From assembly GCA_000492175.2 (NCBI GenBank), contig CP097573.1:682001-746000 (forward strand): a stretch of 64,000 nt of DNA. The letters are read 5' to 3'. The notes below the pieces were generated by a model. The model saw only the letters and a program-made list of their open reading frames with translations, did not search any database and had not been told where the DNA came from. The stretch is from Firmicutes bacterium ASF500 (lineage in GTDB: Bacteria > Bacillota > Clostridia > Oscillospirales > Oscillospiraceae). Shown here piece after piece: positions 25,172-32,615 of this stretch (position 1 is its first letter; every line of letters begins with the position of its first letter). The position numbers were made by a program, and so were the translations under genes.

Positions 25172-26724
25172 AAACCCCGGGACCCGCTCAAAAGCGGGTC
25201 CTGCAGCTTGTCGAAAAATGGCCTGTCTGGTAATGAAGCCAGACAGGGCACAACGTTAATGAGGAATAAAATGTAGGAGGAGGGTGTGGAGGAAGGCGGA
25301 GCAAAGCGCTTTCTGGCTTTCCATCTTGCCAACTTTTTGAGGTTCATGGCAGCAAATTTAAGCCTCACCCAGTTGGAAACCTGGGCCAGACCACGGTAAA
25401 CGGTATAGCGCATGGCGTGTTTTTCTTTTGCATCGGCAAAAACTCGCTCAATGGTCTCTTTGCGCCTTGCATAGAGCTGCTTGTACTCCGAGGTGTACCT
25501 GGCATCATCGGCCAATTCCTCATAGCCCTTCCAGATGTGCCGCAGGACAGTCTTTACGAAGCTTTTGGATTTTGTACATAAATGCCGGGTGGGGCACTGG
25601 GCGCAAATTTTCGGATCGCTGCGGTATTCACGGTATCCATCCCGGTTGGTGGTGCGGTAGGACAGGATGTGGTATTCTGGGCAGATCACGCAGTCATAAT
25701 ATTCATCATAGACGTAAGACCACCAGGGATGTCCACCCTTCATCGTCATGGGCCGCTTGTAGGCTGTAGACAATACCCGGCCATCTCGAAATACCTTTTT
25801 GCAGATATGCGGGGTCTTGTAGGCAGCGTCCGCCACCACTGTTTCCACCTCTGGAAACGATTGAATCAATTTGTCGTAAACATCGTCAAACGCCACGCTG
25901 TCATGGACATTTCCGGGGGTGACCACTGTTTCCAATACGTAACCGCTCTTGTCACAGGCGGTATGGGCCTCATAAGCGAAGCACCGCTCGTGCTCCCCTT
26001 TGTGGAACATTCCACTCTCCGGGTCTGTGGTGGATACCGTTATTGTTTTCTGCTTTTTTGCCGCTTTCTTCCTCCGGCTCTGCTTTTTTTTTGAGGTGTT
26101 GTCCTGTTTCTTCCCTCCAGCTTTGGGTGGTTCTTCTTCATCATCCAGTGGCTTTTTTCCATGAGCCTCCCGGTCCGCGTTCACTTCCGCCAGCAGTTCT
26201 TCCTGGTATCGTTTTGCCGCTGCTGGTACCTCCTGCTTCATTTTCTTCTTCAGATTTGCGCTGGCTTTGATGTGTGTCCCATCTATAAATACCGCCGCCG
26301 GGGTCAGTGCTCCCGCACTGCCCGCCTCCTCCAATATCCACTGAAACACCAACTCTATCGTTTCCGGAGTGTACCGGTGCCGGAAGTTGTAGCTCACCGT
26401 GGAAAAATGGGGCAGCTCCTCACTCAGCGTGTATCGCAGAAACCACCGGTATGCTACATCTGTCTGCGCCCTGCGCAGCGTTCCCCGCAAAGAGGTATTC
26501 CCATCCAAATGCTGCAGCAATACAATTTTGAACAGCACCACTGGGTCGATGCTCCGCCGGCCCTCTTCTTTGCTGTACGACGCCTCCACGATTTTGTACA
26601 ATTTCTCGAAATCTACCGCTGCATCCACCTGCCGCAATAGATGTTCGGGCGGCACCAGGCTTTCTGTGTCCACCATTTCTATGACCCCTCGCTCATTTTT
26701 CCCTCGCTCCAACATTTCCCTCAC
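25144..26724 (-). CDS. IS1182-type transposase, copy 2
   Basis: It is nearly identical to the transposase at 21788-23320 up to the FFDKL encoded by the terminal repeat, with differences such as M for I near residue 17 and P for A in the last hydrophobic segment. Here the frame reads 19 codons beyond the element, antisense to the glnQ-like 3' end, before a stop at 25144. All core blocks are intact, so it may be active. It lies in opposite orientation to copy 1. Confidence 0.9.
   Translation of the reverse strand: MREMLERGKNERGVIEMVDTESLVPPEHLLRQVDAAVDFEKLYKIVEASYSKEEGRRSIDPVVLFKIVLLQHLDGNTSLRGTLRRAQTDVAYRWFLRYTLSEELPHFSTVSYNFRHRYTPETIELVFQWILEEAGSAGALTPAAVFIDGTHIKASANLKKKMKQEVPAAAKRYQEELLAEVNADREAHGKKPLDDEEEPPKAGGKKQDNTSKKKQSRRKKAAKKQKTITVSTTDPESGMFHKGEHERCFAYEAHTACDKSGYVLETVVTPGNVHDSVAFDDVYDKLIQSFPEVETVVADAAYKTPHICKKVFRDGRVLSTAYKRPMTMKGGHPWWSYVYDEYYDCVICPEYHILSYRTTNRDGYREYRSDPKICAQCPTRHLCTKSKSFVKTVLRHIWKGYEELADDARYTSEYKQLYARRKETIERVFADAKEKHAMRYTVYRGLAQVSNWVRLKFAAMNLKKLARWKARKRFAPPSSTPSSYILFLINVVPCLASLPDRPFFDKLQDPLLSGSRGFYKTLDKNS
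25180..25201 (+). terminator. Hairpin after the GlnQ-like gene, tail lost to IS insertion
   Basis: GGACCCGCT and AGCGGGTCC flank a CAAA loop. The expected T run is absent because IS1182-type copy 2 begins three bases later. Confidence 0.7.
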
Positions 26725-26793
26725 CCCTTACTCCCTATTTTATCATCTTTACATGAAAATGTCTGCCAAAAGGCAGACTTTTTCGACAGGCTG
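25204..26793 (-). mobile_element. IS1182-type insertion sequence, copy 2
   Basis: The 1,590-bp copy begins CAGCTTGTCGAAAAA (25204-25218) and ends at 26793, where one base of the terminal repeat differs (CGACAGGCTG). It lies between two hairpins: the glnQ terminator on the left and a 9-bp stem with T run on the right (26794-26817). With copy 1 it bounds 23309-25203, which could invert by recombination between copies. Confidence 0.9.
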
Positions 26794-26818
26794 ACCACGG
26801 GCATAGCCCGTGGTTTTC
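26794..26818 (+). terminator. Terminator-like hairpin at the right edge of IS copy 2
   Basis: ACCACGGGC (26794-26802) and GCCCGTGGT (26806-26814) flank ATA, followed by TTTC. Its original gene is not identifiable because the IS has inserted directly before it. Confidence 0.6.
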
Positions 26819-26951
26819 ATATTCACAAAAATAATGCAGAAAAAGGTTGAAAAACCTTTTCTGCATTTAACTTACTACATCAGCTACCGTGACTTTCCCT
26901 CAGTTTATCGTTGACAGCTGACCCATCTTAGGCTAAAATAATAAAGTATCC

Positions 26952-26990
26952 GCCCCGGGAGCTCAGATGGATGGATCGACTGCCTCCTAA
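26952..26990 (+). pseudogene. Degenerate tRNA-Arg 5' fragment
   Basis: GCCCCGGGAGCTCAGATGG followed by TGCCTCCTAAA matches, with changes, the acceptor, D-arm and anticodon loop of the intact tRNA-Arg at 27160. The 3' half is missing. It looks like a scar of site-specific integration. Confidence 0.6.
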
Positions 26991-27065
26991 ACACACATGG
27001 ATTCACCCACCTTTCCGTCCGATGCAGATGACAGGTCGTTCAAGTAAACTCGAACAAGTCAATAA

Positions 27066-27110
27066 GCCCCGATAGCTCAGCAGGATAGAGCGACCGCCTC
27101 CTAAGCGGGC
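27066..27110 (+). pseudogene. tRNA-Arg 5' fragment, nearly identical to the intact gene
   Basis: The first 45 bases match tRNA-Arg (27160-27204) with only a few differences, then the sequence diverges before the variable and T arms. This partial duplicate next to an intact tRNA and an integrase remnant is typical of an att-type duplication. Confidence 0.75.
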
Positions 27111-27159
27111 GCAGGAACGCTTCCCCAAAACCGCATATCAAGCGCATACAAGTGAATAG

Positions 27160-27236
27160 GCCCCGATAGCTCAGCAGGATAGAGCGGTCGCCTCCTAAGC
27201 GACAGGCCGCTGGTTCGAATCCAGTTCGGGGTGCCA
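27160..27236 (+). tRNA. tRNA-Arg (CCT anticodon)
   Basis: It folds into a full cloverleaf: acceptor GCCCCGA/TCGGGGT (first pair G-T), D arm AGCTCAG, anticodon stem GTCGC/GCGAC around CTCCTAA with anticodon CCT, T arm with GGTTCGAATCC, discriminator G and encoded CCA. It decodes AGG. Two partial copies lie upstream. Confidence 0.93.
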
Positions 27237-27240
27237 AAAC

Positions 27241-27271
27241 GCCGGGTATAGTAAAATATCCGGCGTTTTTA
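27241..27271 (+). terminator. Terminator after tRNA-Arg
   Basis: GCCGG and CCGGC with an inner TA-rich stem are followed by TTTTTAT, four bases after the tRNA end. Confidence 0.75.
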
Positions 27272-27290
27272 TAACTTTTTTCGGACAATC

Positions 27291-27398
27291 TTGCCTACAA
27301 GCTCATTCTTCTTTTTATTTACTCGCTCTGAATATGTTGCCTACAAATTCTCGGCGTTTTGGGGCTGAAAATCGCTGTTTTGCCTACACTTGCCTACA
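27291..27398. repeat. Four TTGCCTACA direct repeats, likely integrase arm sites
   Basis: TTGCCTACA occurs at 27291, 27337, 27380 and 27390, all in the same orientation, between the tRNA terminator and the integrase remnant. Spacing is irregular (46, 43 and 10 bases), as for arm-type binding sites of tyrosine integrases, and unlike CRISPR. Confidence 0.6.
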
Positions 27399-27417
27399 TT
27401 TATCCAATTTTACCCCT

Positions 27418-27738
27418 TCACTTTCGCTCTCCGTTGGCCTCTTTCAGCAATTCAGTCAATAACTCCGGGTGCTGTCGTACCAACTGCTTCAGGAGGTCTA
27501 CGGTGGCGCTGTCGGCCTCTGCTGGCTTCTGGTCGGCTCCGACCTTGGAGAAGAACCCGCTGTCCATCTCCTGGGCAATCAGCTTGCGGTCAGCGTCAAA
27601 ACCGTGAGCGTAGGTATCCGTGACCATCCGGGCCTCGGCGTGGCCTGTGCCACCTTGGACAGCCTTGATATTGCCCTTGCTCAGTTTCAGCTTCAAGGAT
27701 GTGCTGCTGTGCCGCAGACTGTGAAAGACCAGTCCAGC
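27418..27738 (-). pseudogene. Tyrosine integrase, C-terminal remnant
   Basis: The reading frame contains FHSLRHSSTSLKLKLSKGN and then GHAEARMVTDTYAHGFD, the last catalytic motifs of a Tn916/ICE-type integrase, with H-x-L-R-H and the Y nucleophile in DTYAHG. Upstream of about 27740 the frame is lost, so the N-terminal arm-binding and core domains are gone. A hydrophilic C-terminal tail is intact. Together with the tRNA-Arg fragments it marks the end of a decayed integrated element. Confidence 0.8.
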
Positions 27739-27877
27739 TTATCTTAGGCCAGCGCTAAAAATTTTCAATGGCGGTGGCTTGCTTTGCTATACTCTTTTTA
27801 CAATCCACAAAAAACTTTGTGTTTCTTCCATTTTGAGCTTGACTTTTATTAGCAGGTCTTTTCCGGTGAAACGAAAA

Positions 27878-27922
27878 GAAGCCCCCAGAGCATCCCAATC
27901 ACCGGGATGCTCTGGGGGCTTC
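27878..27922 (-). terminator. Strong hairpin, terminator for the 28416-27961 gene
   Basis: A perfect 19-bp stem (27878-27896 and 27904-27922, seven-base loop). On the minus strand it is followed by TTTTCGTTT. Confidence 0.8.
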
Positions 27923-27960
27923 TCATCTGCTGTTCGATTGTTGTGGCCTCACACGGTTCG

Positions 27961-28416
27961 TTACGTGCCCCACACGGCGGGTTCGCCATCCTCCTGGGGC
28001 TGGGTGTCGCCGCCCTCCGGCTGGGCCTCACAGGGGCTGACACTGGCGTCCTCGCTGGGCTGTTCTTCCTCCGGCTCCGGGATATCCTCCACGGCTTGCC
28101 GCTCCGCTGCCTCCAGGGCCTCCTCGATCAGCCCCAGCACGAACTCCCGCTGGGTCAGCTTCCGGCCAGTGCGCTGGGTCTCACGCTCCAGGTGGGCTTT
28201 GATCCGCTGGAAGAGGTCCTCCGGGATCTGGAATGCCATCGTTCTGCTGTTGTTAGCTATAGTCGTTTTACCTCCATTTTCCTTCATTTCGTAGTATTCC
28301 AGTAACAGGTTGGTGATGTACTGTGCGGTGGTCAGGCCCGATTCTTCTCTGGCGATGCATATGCGCTGATGCAGGTCTAAGGGGAGCTGGGCACATAAGT
28401 TTCTTGTCTCCGGCAT
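27961..28416 (-). CDS. Protein with two ribbon-helix-helix-like segments, mobile-element accessory
   Basis: The 151-residue protein starts at ATG 28416, preceded by AAAGGAGAG. Residues 4-40 (LCAQLPLDLHQRICIARE, then YITNLLLEYYE) and 54-100 (MAFQIPEDLFQRIKAHLE, then FVLGLIEEALEAAE) each look like a ribbon-helix-helix unit: a short strand, two helices. The C-terminal 45 residues are acidic, rich in Glu, Pro and Gln. Its position by an integrase remnant suggests a DNA-binding accessory of the former element, for example in transfer or maintenance. No close family is recognised. A strong hairpin ends the gene. Confidence 0.65.
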   Translation of the reverse strand: MPETRNLCAQLPLDLHQRICIAREESGLTTAQYITNLLLEYYEMKENGGKTTIANNSRTMAFQIPEDLFQRIKAHLERETQRTGRKLTQREFVLGLIEEALEAAERQAVEDIPEPEEEQPSEDASVSPCEAQPEGGDTQPQEDGEPAVWGT

Positions 28417-28756
28417 GGTGTTCTCTCCTTTCCACTGATTGCAACGCAAGTATACTCGAAAGGCATGGCGAAAGCTATTACCACTACCAACAAAGAATGA
28501 GAGACAAACGAAGCATATCTACCAATGTGAACACGTCAGAGAATAAAATACCGCCCACAGCTGCCTGAGTAAGCGGCAAACAGTGGACGGCGGATTTCTT
28601 TTTTTTGAATGATGGGGGGTTCGAGTCATGGGTGTTTCCAAAAAACTCCAAATCCAAGAAATTTGCATCTCCGGTGCGTTATTTTTATTTTACGGACCCA
28701 AAATTTTGAAATGTCCGAAAATTATTTCTTCTTTTCTGTGCTATCGCTGTTTTAAT
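28417..28756. other. Intergenic region, no gene seen
   Basis: This 340-base stretch separates the mobile-element gene from the tRNA cluster terminator. An imperfect GC-rich stem near 28550-28595 is followed by a T-rich run on the plus strand. I see no convincing frame, and the right part is AT-rich. Confidence 0.45.
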
Positions 28757-28790
28757 GCAAAAATCCCACACCGAAGTGCGGGATTTTTGC
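28757..28790 (-). terminator. Terminator of the Met-Glu-Val tRNA operon
   Basis: GCAAAAATCCC pairs with GGGATTTTTGC around a CGAA loop; on the minus strand the stem ends in TTTTTG, 25 bases after tRNA-Val. Confidence 0.85.
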
Positions 28791-28815
28791 CTGCATCTTT
28801 TTTGTCAATGCAACT

Positions 28816-28891
28816 TGGTGGAGACAACAGAACTCGAATCTGTGACCTCTCGCGTGTGAGGCGAGCGCTCTACCGGCTGAGCTATGCCTCC
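28816..28891 (-). tRNA. tRNA-Val (CAC anticodon)
   Basis: On the minus strand a full cloverleaf: acceptor GGAGGCA/TGTCTCC, D arm AGCTCAGCCGG, anticodon stem CTCGC/GCGAG with CAC, T arm with ATTCGAGT and encoded ACCA. It reads GTG. It is third in a three-tRNA operon. Confidence 0.93.
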
Positions 28892-28904
28892 ATAGGAGAA
28901 ACGG

Positions 28905-28979
28905 TGGTGACCCGGACGGGACTCGAACCCGTGTTGCCGCCGTGAAAGGGCGGAGTCTTAACCGCTTGACCACCGGGCC
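28905..28979 (-). tRNA. tRNA-Glu (TTC anticodon)
   Basis: On the minus strand a full cloverleaf: acceptor GGCCCGG, anticodon stem CCGCC/GGCGG around CTTTCAC (anticodon TTC), T arm GGTTCGAGTCC and CCA end. It reads GAA and GAG. Confidence 0.93.
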
Positions 28980-29017
28980 GTTTTCTATGGAAACGGACGG
29001 AACGTCCGCTGTTTTTA

Positions 29018-29094
29018 TGGTAGCGGCACCTGGATTTGAACCGGGGACACTACGGGTATGAACCGTATGCTCTAGCCAACTGAGCTATGCCGCC
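29018..29094 (-). tRNA. tRNA-Met (CAT anticodon)
   Basis: On the minus strand a full cloverleaf: acceptor GGCGGCA, D arm AGCTCAGTTGG, anticodon loop TTCATAC (CAT), T arm GGTTCAAATCC and encoded CCA. The A-containing acceptor and D-arm suggest elongator Met; an Ile type read with lysidine cannot be ruled out. Confidence 0.9.
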
Positions 29095-29127
29095 ATAATC
29101 GTCGCCCTCTCGCACAGGGCAAGGGAT

Positions 29128-29156
29128 AGTATAGCGGATTTGATCTGAAATGTCAA
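29128..29156 (-). promoter_or_regulatory. Promoter of the tRNA operon
   Basis: On the minus strand TTGACA (29156-29151), a 17-bp spacer and TATACT (29133-29128) lie about 35 bases before tRNA-Met. The rest of 29095-29327 is AT-rich and holds no gene. Confidence 0.85.
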
Positions 29157-29327
29157 CCATTATTTTTCAAATTTTTTATTTTCTTGGCTGGCGGAATAGA
29201 TGAAAAAATCTTGACATTTACAGAACTGTGTGATATTTTTAACAATAGGACAAGAAAAGATATATAATTAGTAATATTGTTTGTCACTCTTGACAAACGT
29301 CCGCAGGAGCGGGACGGAGGAGAAGAT

Positions 29328-32300
29328 ATGGGAGAACTGCAAGCTGCGAGTCTTACTGACCTAAATCCAGAGCATTTGGTAAAAAATTCTTTAACTGGCC
29401 TGTATTCCCCCAGGGGATTTATAGAGGAAGCCAGGCTCTTTATCCCGCGAACGGCCCCAAATGAATATTGCCTGATCGCCATGGATATCATGCACTTCCG
29501 GCTGTTCAACAAGTTCCACGGGCGGAGCGCGGGCGACCAGCTGCTGATCCAGATTGCGGACTGCCTGGAACAGGTCCGGAATCAGTACGGCGGTGTGACC
29601 GGATACTTTGAAGGGGATAACTTCTGCGTTGTTATGCCCTGGCGGGTGGACCTGGTGGAGGAGCTGTGGGGCCGTATCGGGAAGGCCATCACCCAAATGG
29701 GCGGCGCCACCGGCGTCATCCCTCTGTTTGGCATCAGCCCCATTGATGATATCGAGCTTCCGCCGGAGGTTTACTACGACCGGGCGACCCTGGCCCTGTC
29801 CAGGGCTTCCGCCCGGGATCATACCGTCCCGTATGATCCCGGGATGGAGAGCTTCTTAGAGGAGGAGATCCGTCTGCTCATGGAGGTCACCGAGGCCCTG
29901 GAGCACGAGGAATTTACCTTCTTTGCCCAGCCCCAGTGCGACATCTTCACCGGCAAGGTGGTGGGAGCGGAGTCGCTGGTGCGCTGGCGGCACAAGACCA
30001 GAGGCATGATCCCGCCCGCCCGGTTTGTCCCTGTTCTGGAGCGCAGCGGTATGATCTGTCTGCTGGATAAGCAGGTTTGGGAGAAGGTATGCCAGTGGCT
30101 GCGCAGCTGGCTGGACCGGGGGTATCAGCCGGTGCCCATCTCCATCAACATCTCCCGCATCGACATCATGTCCATGGATGTGCCTGCCTATCTCAAGGGC
30201 CTTTTGGAAAAATACGACCTGCCCGCCAAGTACATCAAGGCGGAGATTACCGAGAGCGCCTACGCTGAGGAGGACGACACCATCAACAACACGGTGGACC
30301 GCCTGCGGGAGGCCGGCTTCCTGGTGATGATGGACGACTTTGGCAGCGGCTACTCCTCGCTGAACATGCTGAAAAGCGTGGCGGTGGACGTAATCAAGAT
30401 TGACATGCGCTTCCTGGAGATCAACGAGGAGGAGGAGCAGAAGGGCATCGGGATTCTGGAGTCCATTGTCAATATGGCCCGGCTGATGGGCCTGCCCATC
30501 ATTGTAGAAGGGGTGGAGACTCTCCAGCAGGAAAATGTCCTGCGGAGCATGGGCTGCCGCTACACCCAGGGCTATTACTACTATAAACCCTTGCCCATCG
30601 AGCAGTTCGAGGCCGCCCTGGCCGACAAGCGGCGGCTGGACTTCACCGGCCTGCACTGCAAGCAGGTGGAGGCTTTCCACGTCCGGGAGCTGATGGACGG
30701 AAACCTGTTTACCGACACCGCCGTCAACAACATCCTGGGCCCCTGCGCCATCTATGAGATCTGCGGCAATCAGGTCGAGATTACCCGGGTCAACGAGCAG
30801 GCCTACCGCCTGGCCGGCCTGGAGGTCCCGGACAACAAGGACCTGACCAAGAAAATTTGGAGCAACGTCCGGGACGACGACCGGGCGGAGCTGATGTCTC
30901 TGTTTGAGTGGGCCTATGAGCGCCGTCCCGAGGTGGCCGAGGGGAGCATCCACTATCTGCGGGTGGACGGCAGGGTGCTCTGGGTCCTGGTCCGGGTGTT
31001 TTTCCTCCGGGAGAAGGAGGGGCGCAGGATCTATTTCGTCTCCCTCACCGACATGACCGCCCTGCGGAACCTGCGGGAGGAGAAGGTCCGGACCAAACAG
31101 CCTGTCACAGATCTGGGACAGGAGGACCGCGACCAGCTGGACCAGTTTTATGGCGCGCTGCCTTGCGGCCTGGGCGTGGCCAAGATTCTTCTGAATGAGG
31201 AGCAGAAGGCGGACGACTATGACATCGTATACATCAACCGGGAGATGGAGCGGATGTGCGGCCGGGACATTGGCCGTATCCGGCACCTGATTCTGAAGGC
31301 CTTCGGCGACGACTTCGGGCGGGTGCTCCAAAAGGCCTATCAGGCTGCCTTCCTGGGGGAAAATCTGGTCCATTACGCCTACAGCGCACTCTCCAACCAC
31401 TACCTCCAGCTGACCCTGTATCAATATGAATACGGCTATGCCGGCTGTCTGCTTCAGGACATCACCCAGCGTCAGCTCCACGAGGAGGCCTTCCGCAGCA
31501 TGGTGCTGTCCTACCAGGAGGTATATTACCTCAATCTCCAGGAAAACTACTGCCGTATGCTCTATCCCGACGGGACCCTGCTCACCGAGCGGGGCAACTA
31601 CGAGGCCATGATCGAGCGGCACTTCGGCACGGGCCGTATCCTGAAATTCGGCGAAGCGGCGACCCGGCAGTTCCTGTCCCTGGGCAACCTGCGCACCGCC
31701 CTGATGAGCCAGGACACGGTGGAGCACCGCTACCGCCGGTGCAGCAAAGGAAATCCGGACGAGTGGTGCCTGACCACCATCACCATCAACGAGCGGGAGC
31801 GGGGGAGGCCCAAGACCGCCGTCGTCACCATCCGCAGCATCGACAAAATCATCAAGGAGGACGAGGAGCGCCGCCAGGGGTATATGGCAAAGACGCTGGC
31901 CAACATGTCGGACGCCTTCTTTATCTACCGGGCGATGAAGGACGAGAACATTCTCTACGCCAACCCTGCGGTCATGGAGCTGTACGGCTGCCAGAGCATG
32001 ACGGAATTTATGGACCTGGTGGGTCACTCCTTCCGGGGGATGGTCCATCCCGACGACCTGAACCGGGTGGAGTGGGAGATCGAGGAGCAGATCAGGGACT
32101 CCGACGAGAATATGGACTATGTCCAGTACCGGATCATCCGCCAGGACGGCGAGGTCCGCTGGGTGGAGGACTACGGCCACCTGGAGACCTCCAAGTGGGG
32201 CGAGGAGCACCGGCTGTTCTACGTGTTCCTCAAGGATATCACCGATATGATCACCCAGCCCCAGCAGCAAAAGCTTTTGGATACCAACCGTTTTTACGCG

Positions 32301-32339
32301 GACCGAGACCCCTTTGTTTATGACGGGCCCCAGGACTGA
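29328..32339 (+). CDS. GGDEF-like/EAL/PAS signalling protein, probable c-di-GMP phosphodiesterase
   Basis: The 1,003-residue protein lacks membrane spans. A degenerate GGDEF domain (about 45-165) has EGDNF (95-99) instead of GG[DE]EF, so cyclase activity is unlikely. The EAL domain (about 180-430) keeps key residues: ESL (215-217), N274, E309, DD (336-337), K357, E394 and Q414, consistent with c-di-GMP hydrolysis. Two or three PAS-like domains follow (about 480-600, 610-720 and 850-990, the last with DITDMIT). This domain order, PAS at the C-terminus, is less usual. The ATG at 29328 follows GGAGGAG. It is a single-gene unit ended by a hairpin. Confidence 0.88.
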   Translation: MGELQAASLTDLNPEHLVKNSLTGLYSPRGFIEEARLFIPRTAPNEYCLIAMDIMHFRLFNKFHGRSAGDQLLIQIADCLEQVRNQYGGVTGYFEGDNFCVVMPWRVDLVEELWGRIGKAITQMGGATGVIPLFGISPIDDIELPPEVYYDRATLALSRASARDHTVPYDPGMESFLEEEIRLLMEVTEALEHEEFTFFAQPQCDIFTGKVVGAESLVRWRHKTRGMIPPARFVPVLERSGMICLLDKQVWEKVCQWLRSWLDRGYQPVPISINISRIDIMSMDVPAYLKGLLEKYDLPAKYIKAEITESAYAEEDDTINNTVDRLREAGFLVMMDDFGSGYSSLNMLKSVAVDVIKIDMRFLEINEEEEQKGIGILESIVNMARLMGLPIIVEGVETLQQENVLRSMGCRYTQGYYYYKPLPIEQFEAALADKRRLDFTGLHCKQVEAFHVRELMDGNLFTDTAVNNILGPCAIYEICGNQVEITRVNEQAYRLAGLEVPDNKDLTKKIWSNVRDDDRAELMSLFEWAYERRPEVAEGSIHYLRVDGRVLWVLVRVFFLREKEGRRIYFVSLTDMTALRNLREEKVRTKQPVTDLGQEDRDQLDQFYGALPCGLGVAKILLNEEQKADDYDIVYINREMERMCGRDIGRIRHLILKAFGDDFGRVLQKAYQAAFLGENLVHYAYSALSNHYLQLTLYQYEYGYAGCLLQDITQRQLHEEAFRSMVLSYQEVYYLNLQENYCRMLYPDGTLLTERGNYEAMIERHFGTGRILKFGEAATRQFLSLGNLRTALMSQDTVEHRYRRCSKGNPDEWCLTTITINERERGRPKTAVVTIRSIDKIIKEDEERRQGYMAKTLANMSDAFFIYRAMKDENILYANPAVMELYGCQSMTEFMDLVGHSFRGMVHPDDLNRVEWEIEEQIRDSDENMDYVQYRIIRQDGEVRWVEDYGHLETSKWGEEHRLFYVFLKDITDMITQPQQQKLLDTNRFYADRDPFVYDGPQD

Positions 32340-32349
32340 GCACAGATTT

Positions 32350-32380
32350 GGATACCGCGGGCCGAGGGCCCGCGGTATCC
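32350..32380 (+). terminator. Hairpin after the EAL-domain gene
   Basis: A perfect 14-bp stem (32350-32363 and 32367-32380) with GAG loop begins ten bases after the stop. The following GTTCCTTTCC is only moderately T-rich. Confidence 0.6.
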
Positions 32381-32484
32381 GTTCCTTTCCCGTAATACAG
32401 CAAAAAAACGGAAAAACCGCAAAATGCAGGGGAAATTTTATTGATAACATATACAGCACGAGGCCGGGAAAAGGCAAATATAGG

Positions 32485-32514
32485 TTGACAAATCTGTGAA
32501 TTTTTTGTTAAAAT
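32485..32514 (+). promoter_or_regulatory. Promoter of the DUF3798 transporter operon
   Basis: TTGACA (32485-32490), an 18-bp spacer and TAAAAT (32509-32514) lie about 100 bases before the lipoprotein start. Confidence 0.75.
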
Positions 32515-32526
32515 AGAGGACAGTCG

Positions 32527-32568
32527 AAAAAGGCGTCCGCCTTTTTCCTGCTTTGTCCGCAAAGCAGG
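32527..32568 (+). promoter_or_regulatory. Two tandem hairpins in the transporter leader
   Basis: AAAAAGGCG/CGCCTTTTT (32527-32546) ends in T residues and resembles an intrinsic terminator; CCTGCTTTG/CAAAGCAGG (32547-32568, TCCG loop) follows directly. They start about six bases after the expected transcription start. Attenuation or mRNA protection is possible. Confidence 0.5.
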
Positions 32569-32615
32569 GGAGAGGATGTCTTGTCGGCAGAAGCATATTA
32601 TTTAGGAGGTATACC

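Noticed and set aside
26952..27110. Two further tRNA-Arg genes
   Set aside because: Both lack the T arm and 3' acceptor strand, so they cannot fold as tRNAs.
27291..27398. Four TTGCCTACA repeats considered as a CRISPR array
   Set aside because: Repeats are only nine bases and irregularly spaced, and no cas gene is present; integrase arm sites fit better.
29470..29640. Active diguanylate cyclase
   Set aside because: The GGDEF signature is replaced by EGDNF, which lacks the required glycines.
29856..32477. Minus-strand open frame of 873 codons opposite the EAL-domain gene
   Set aside because: Antisense shadow; the plus strand has clear catalytic motifs and a ribosome binding site.
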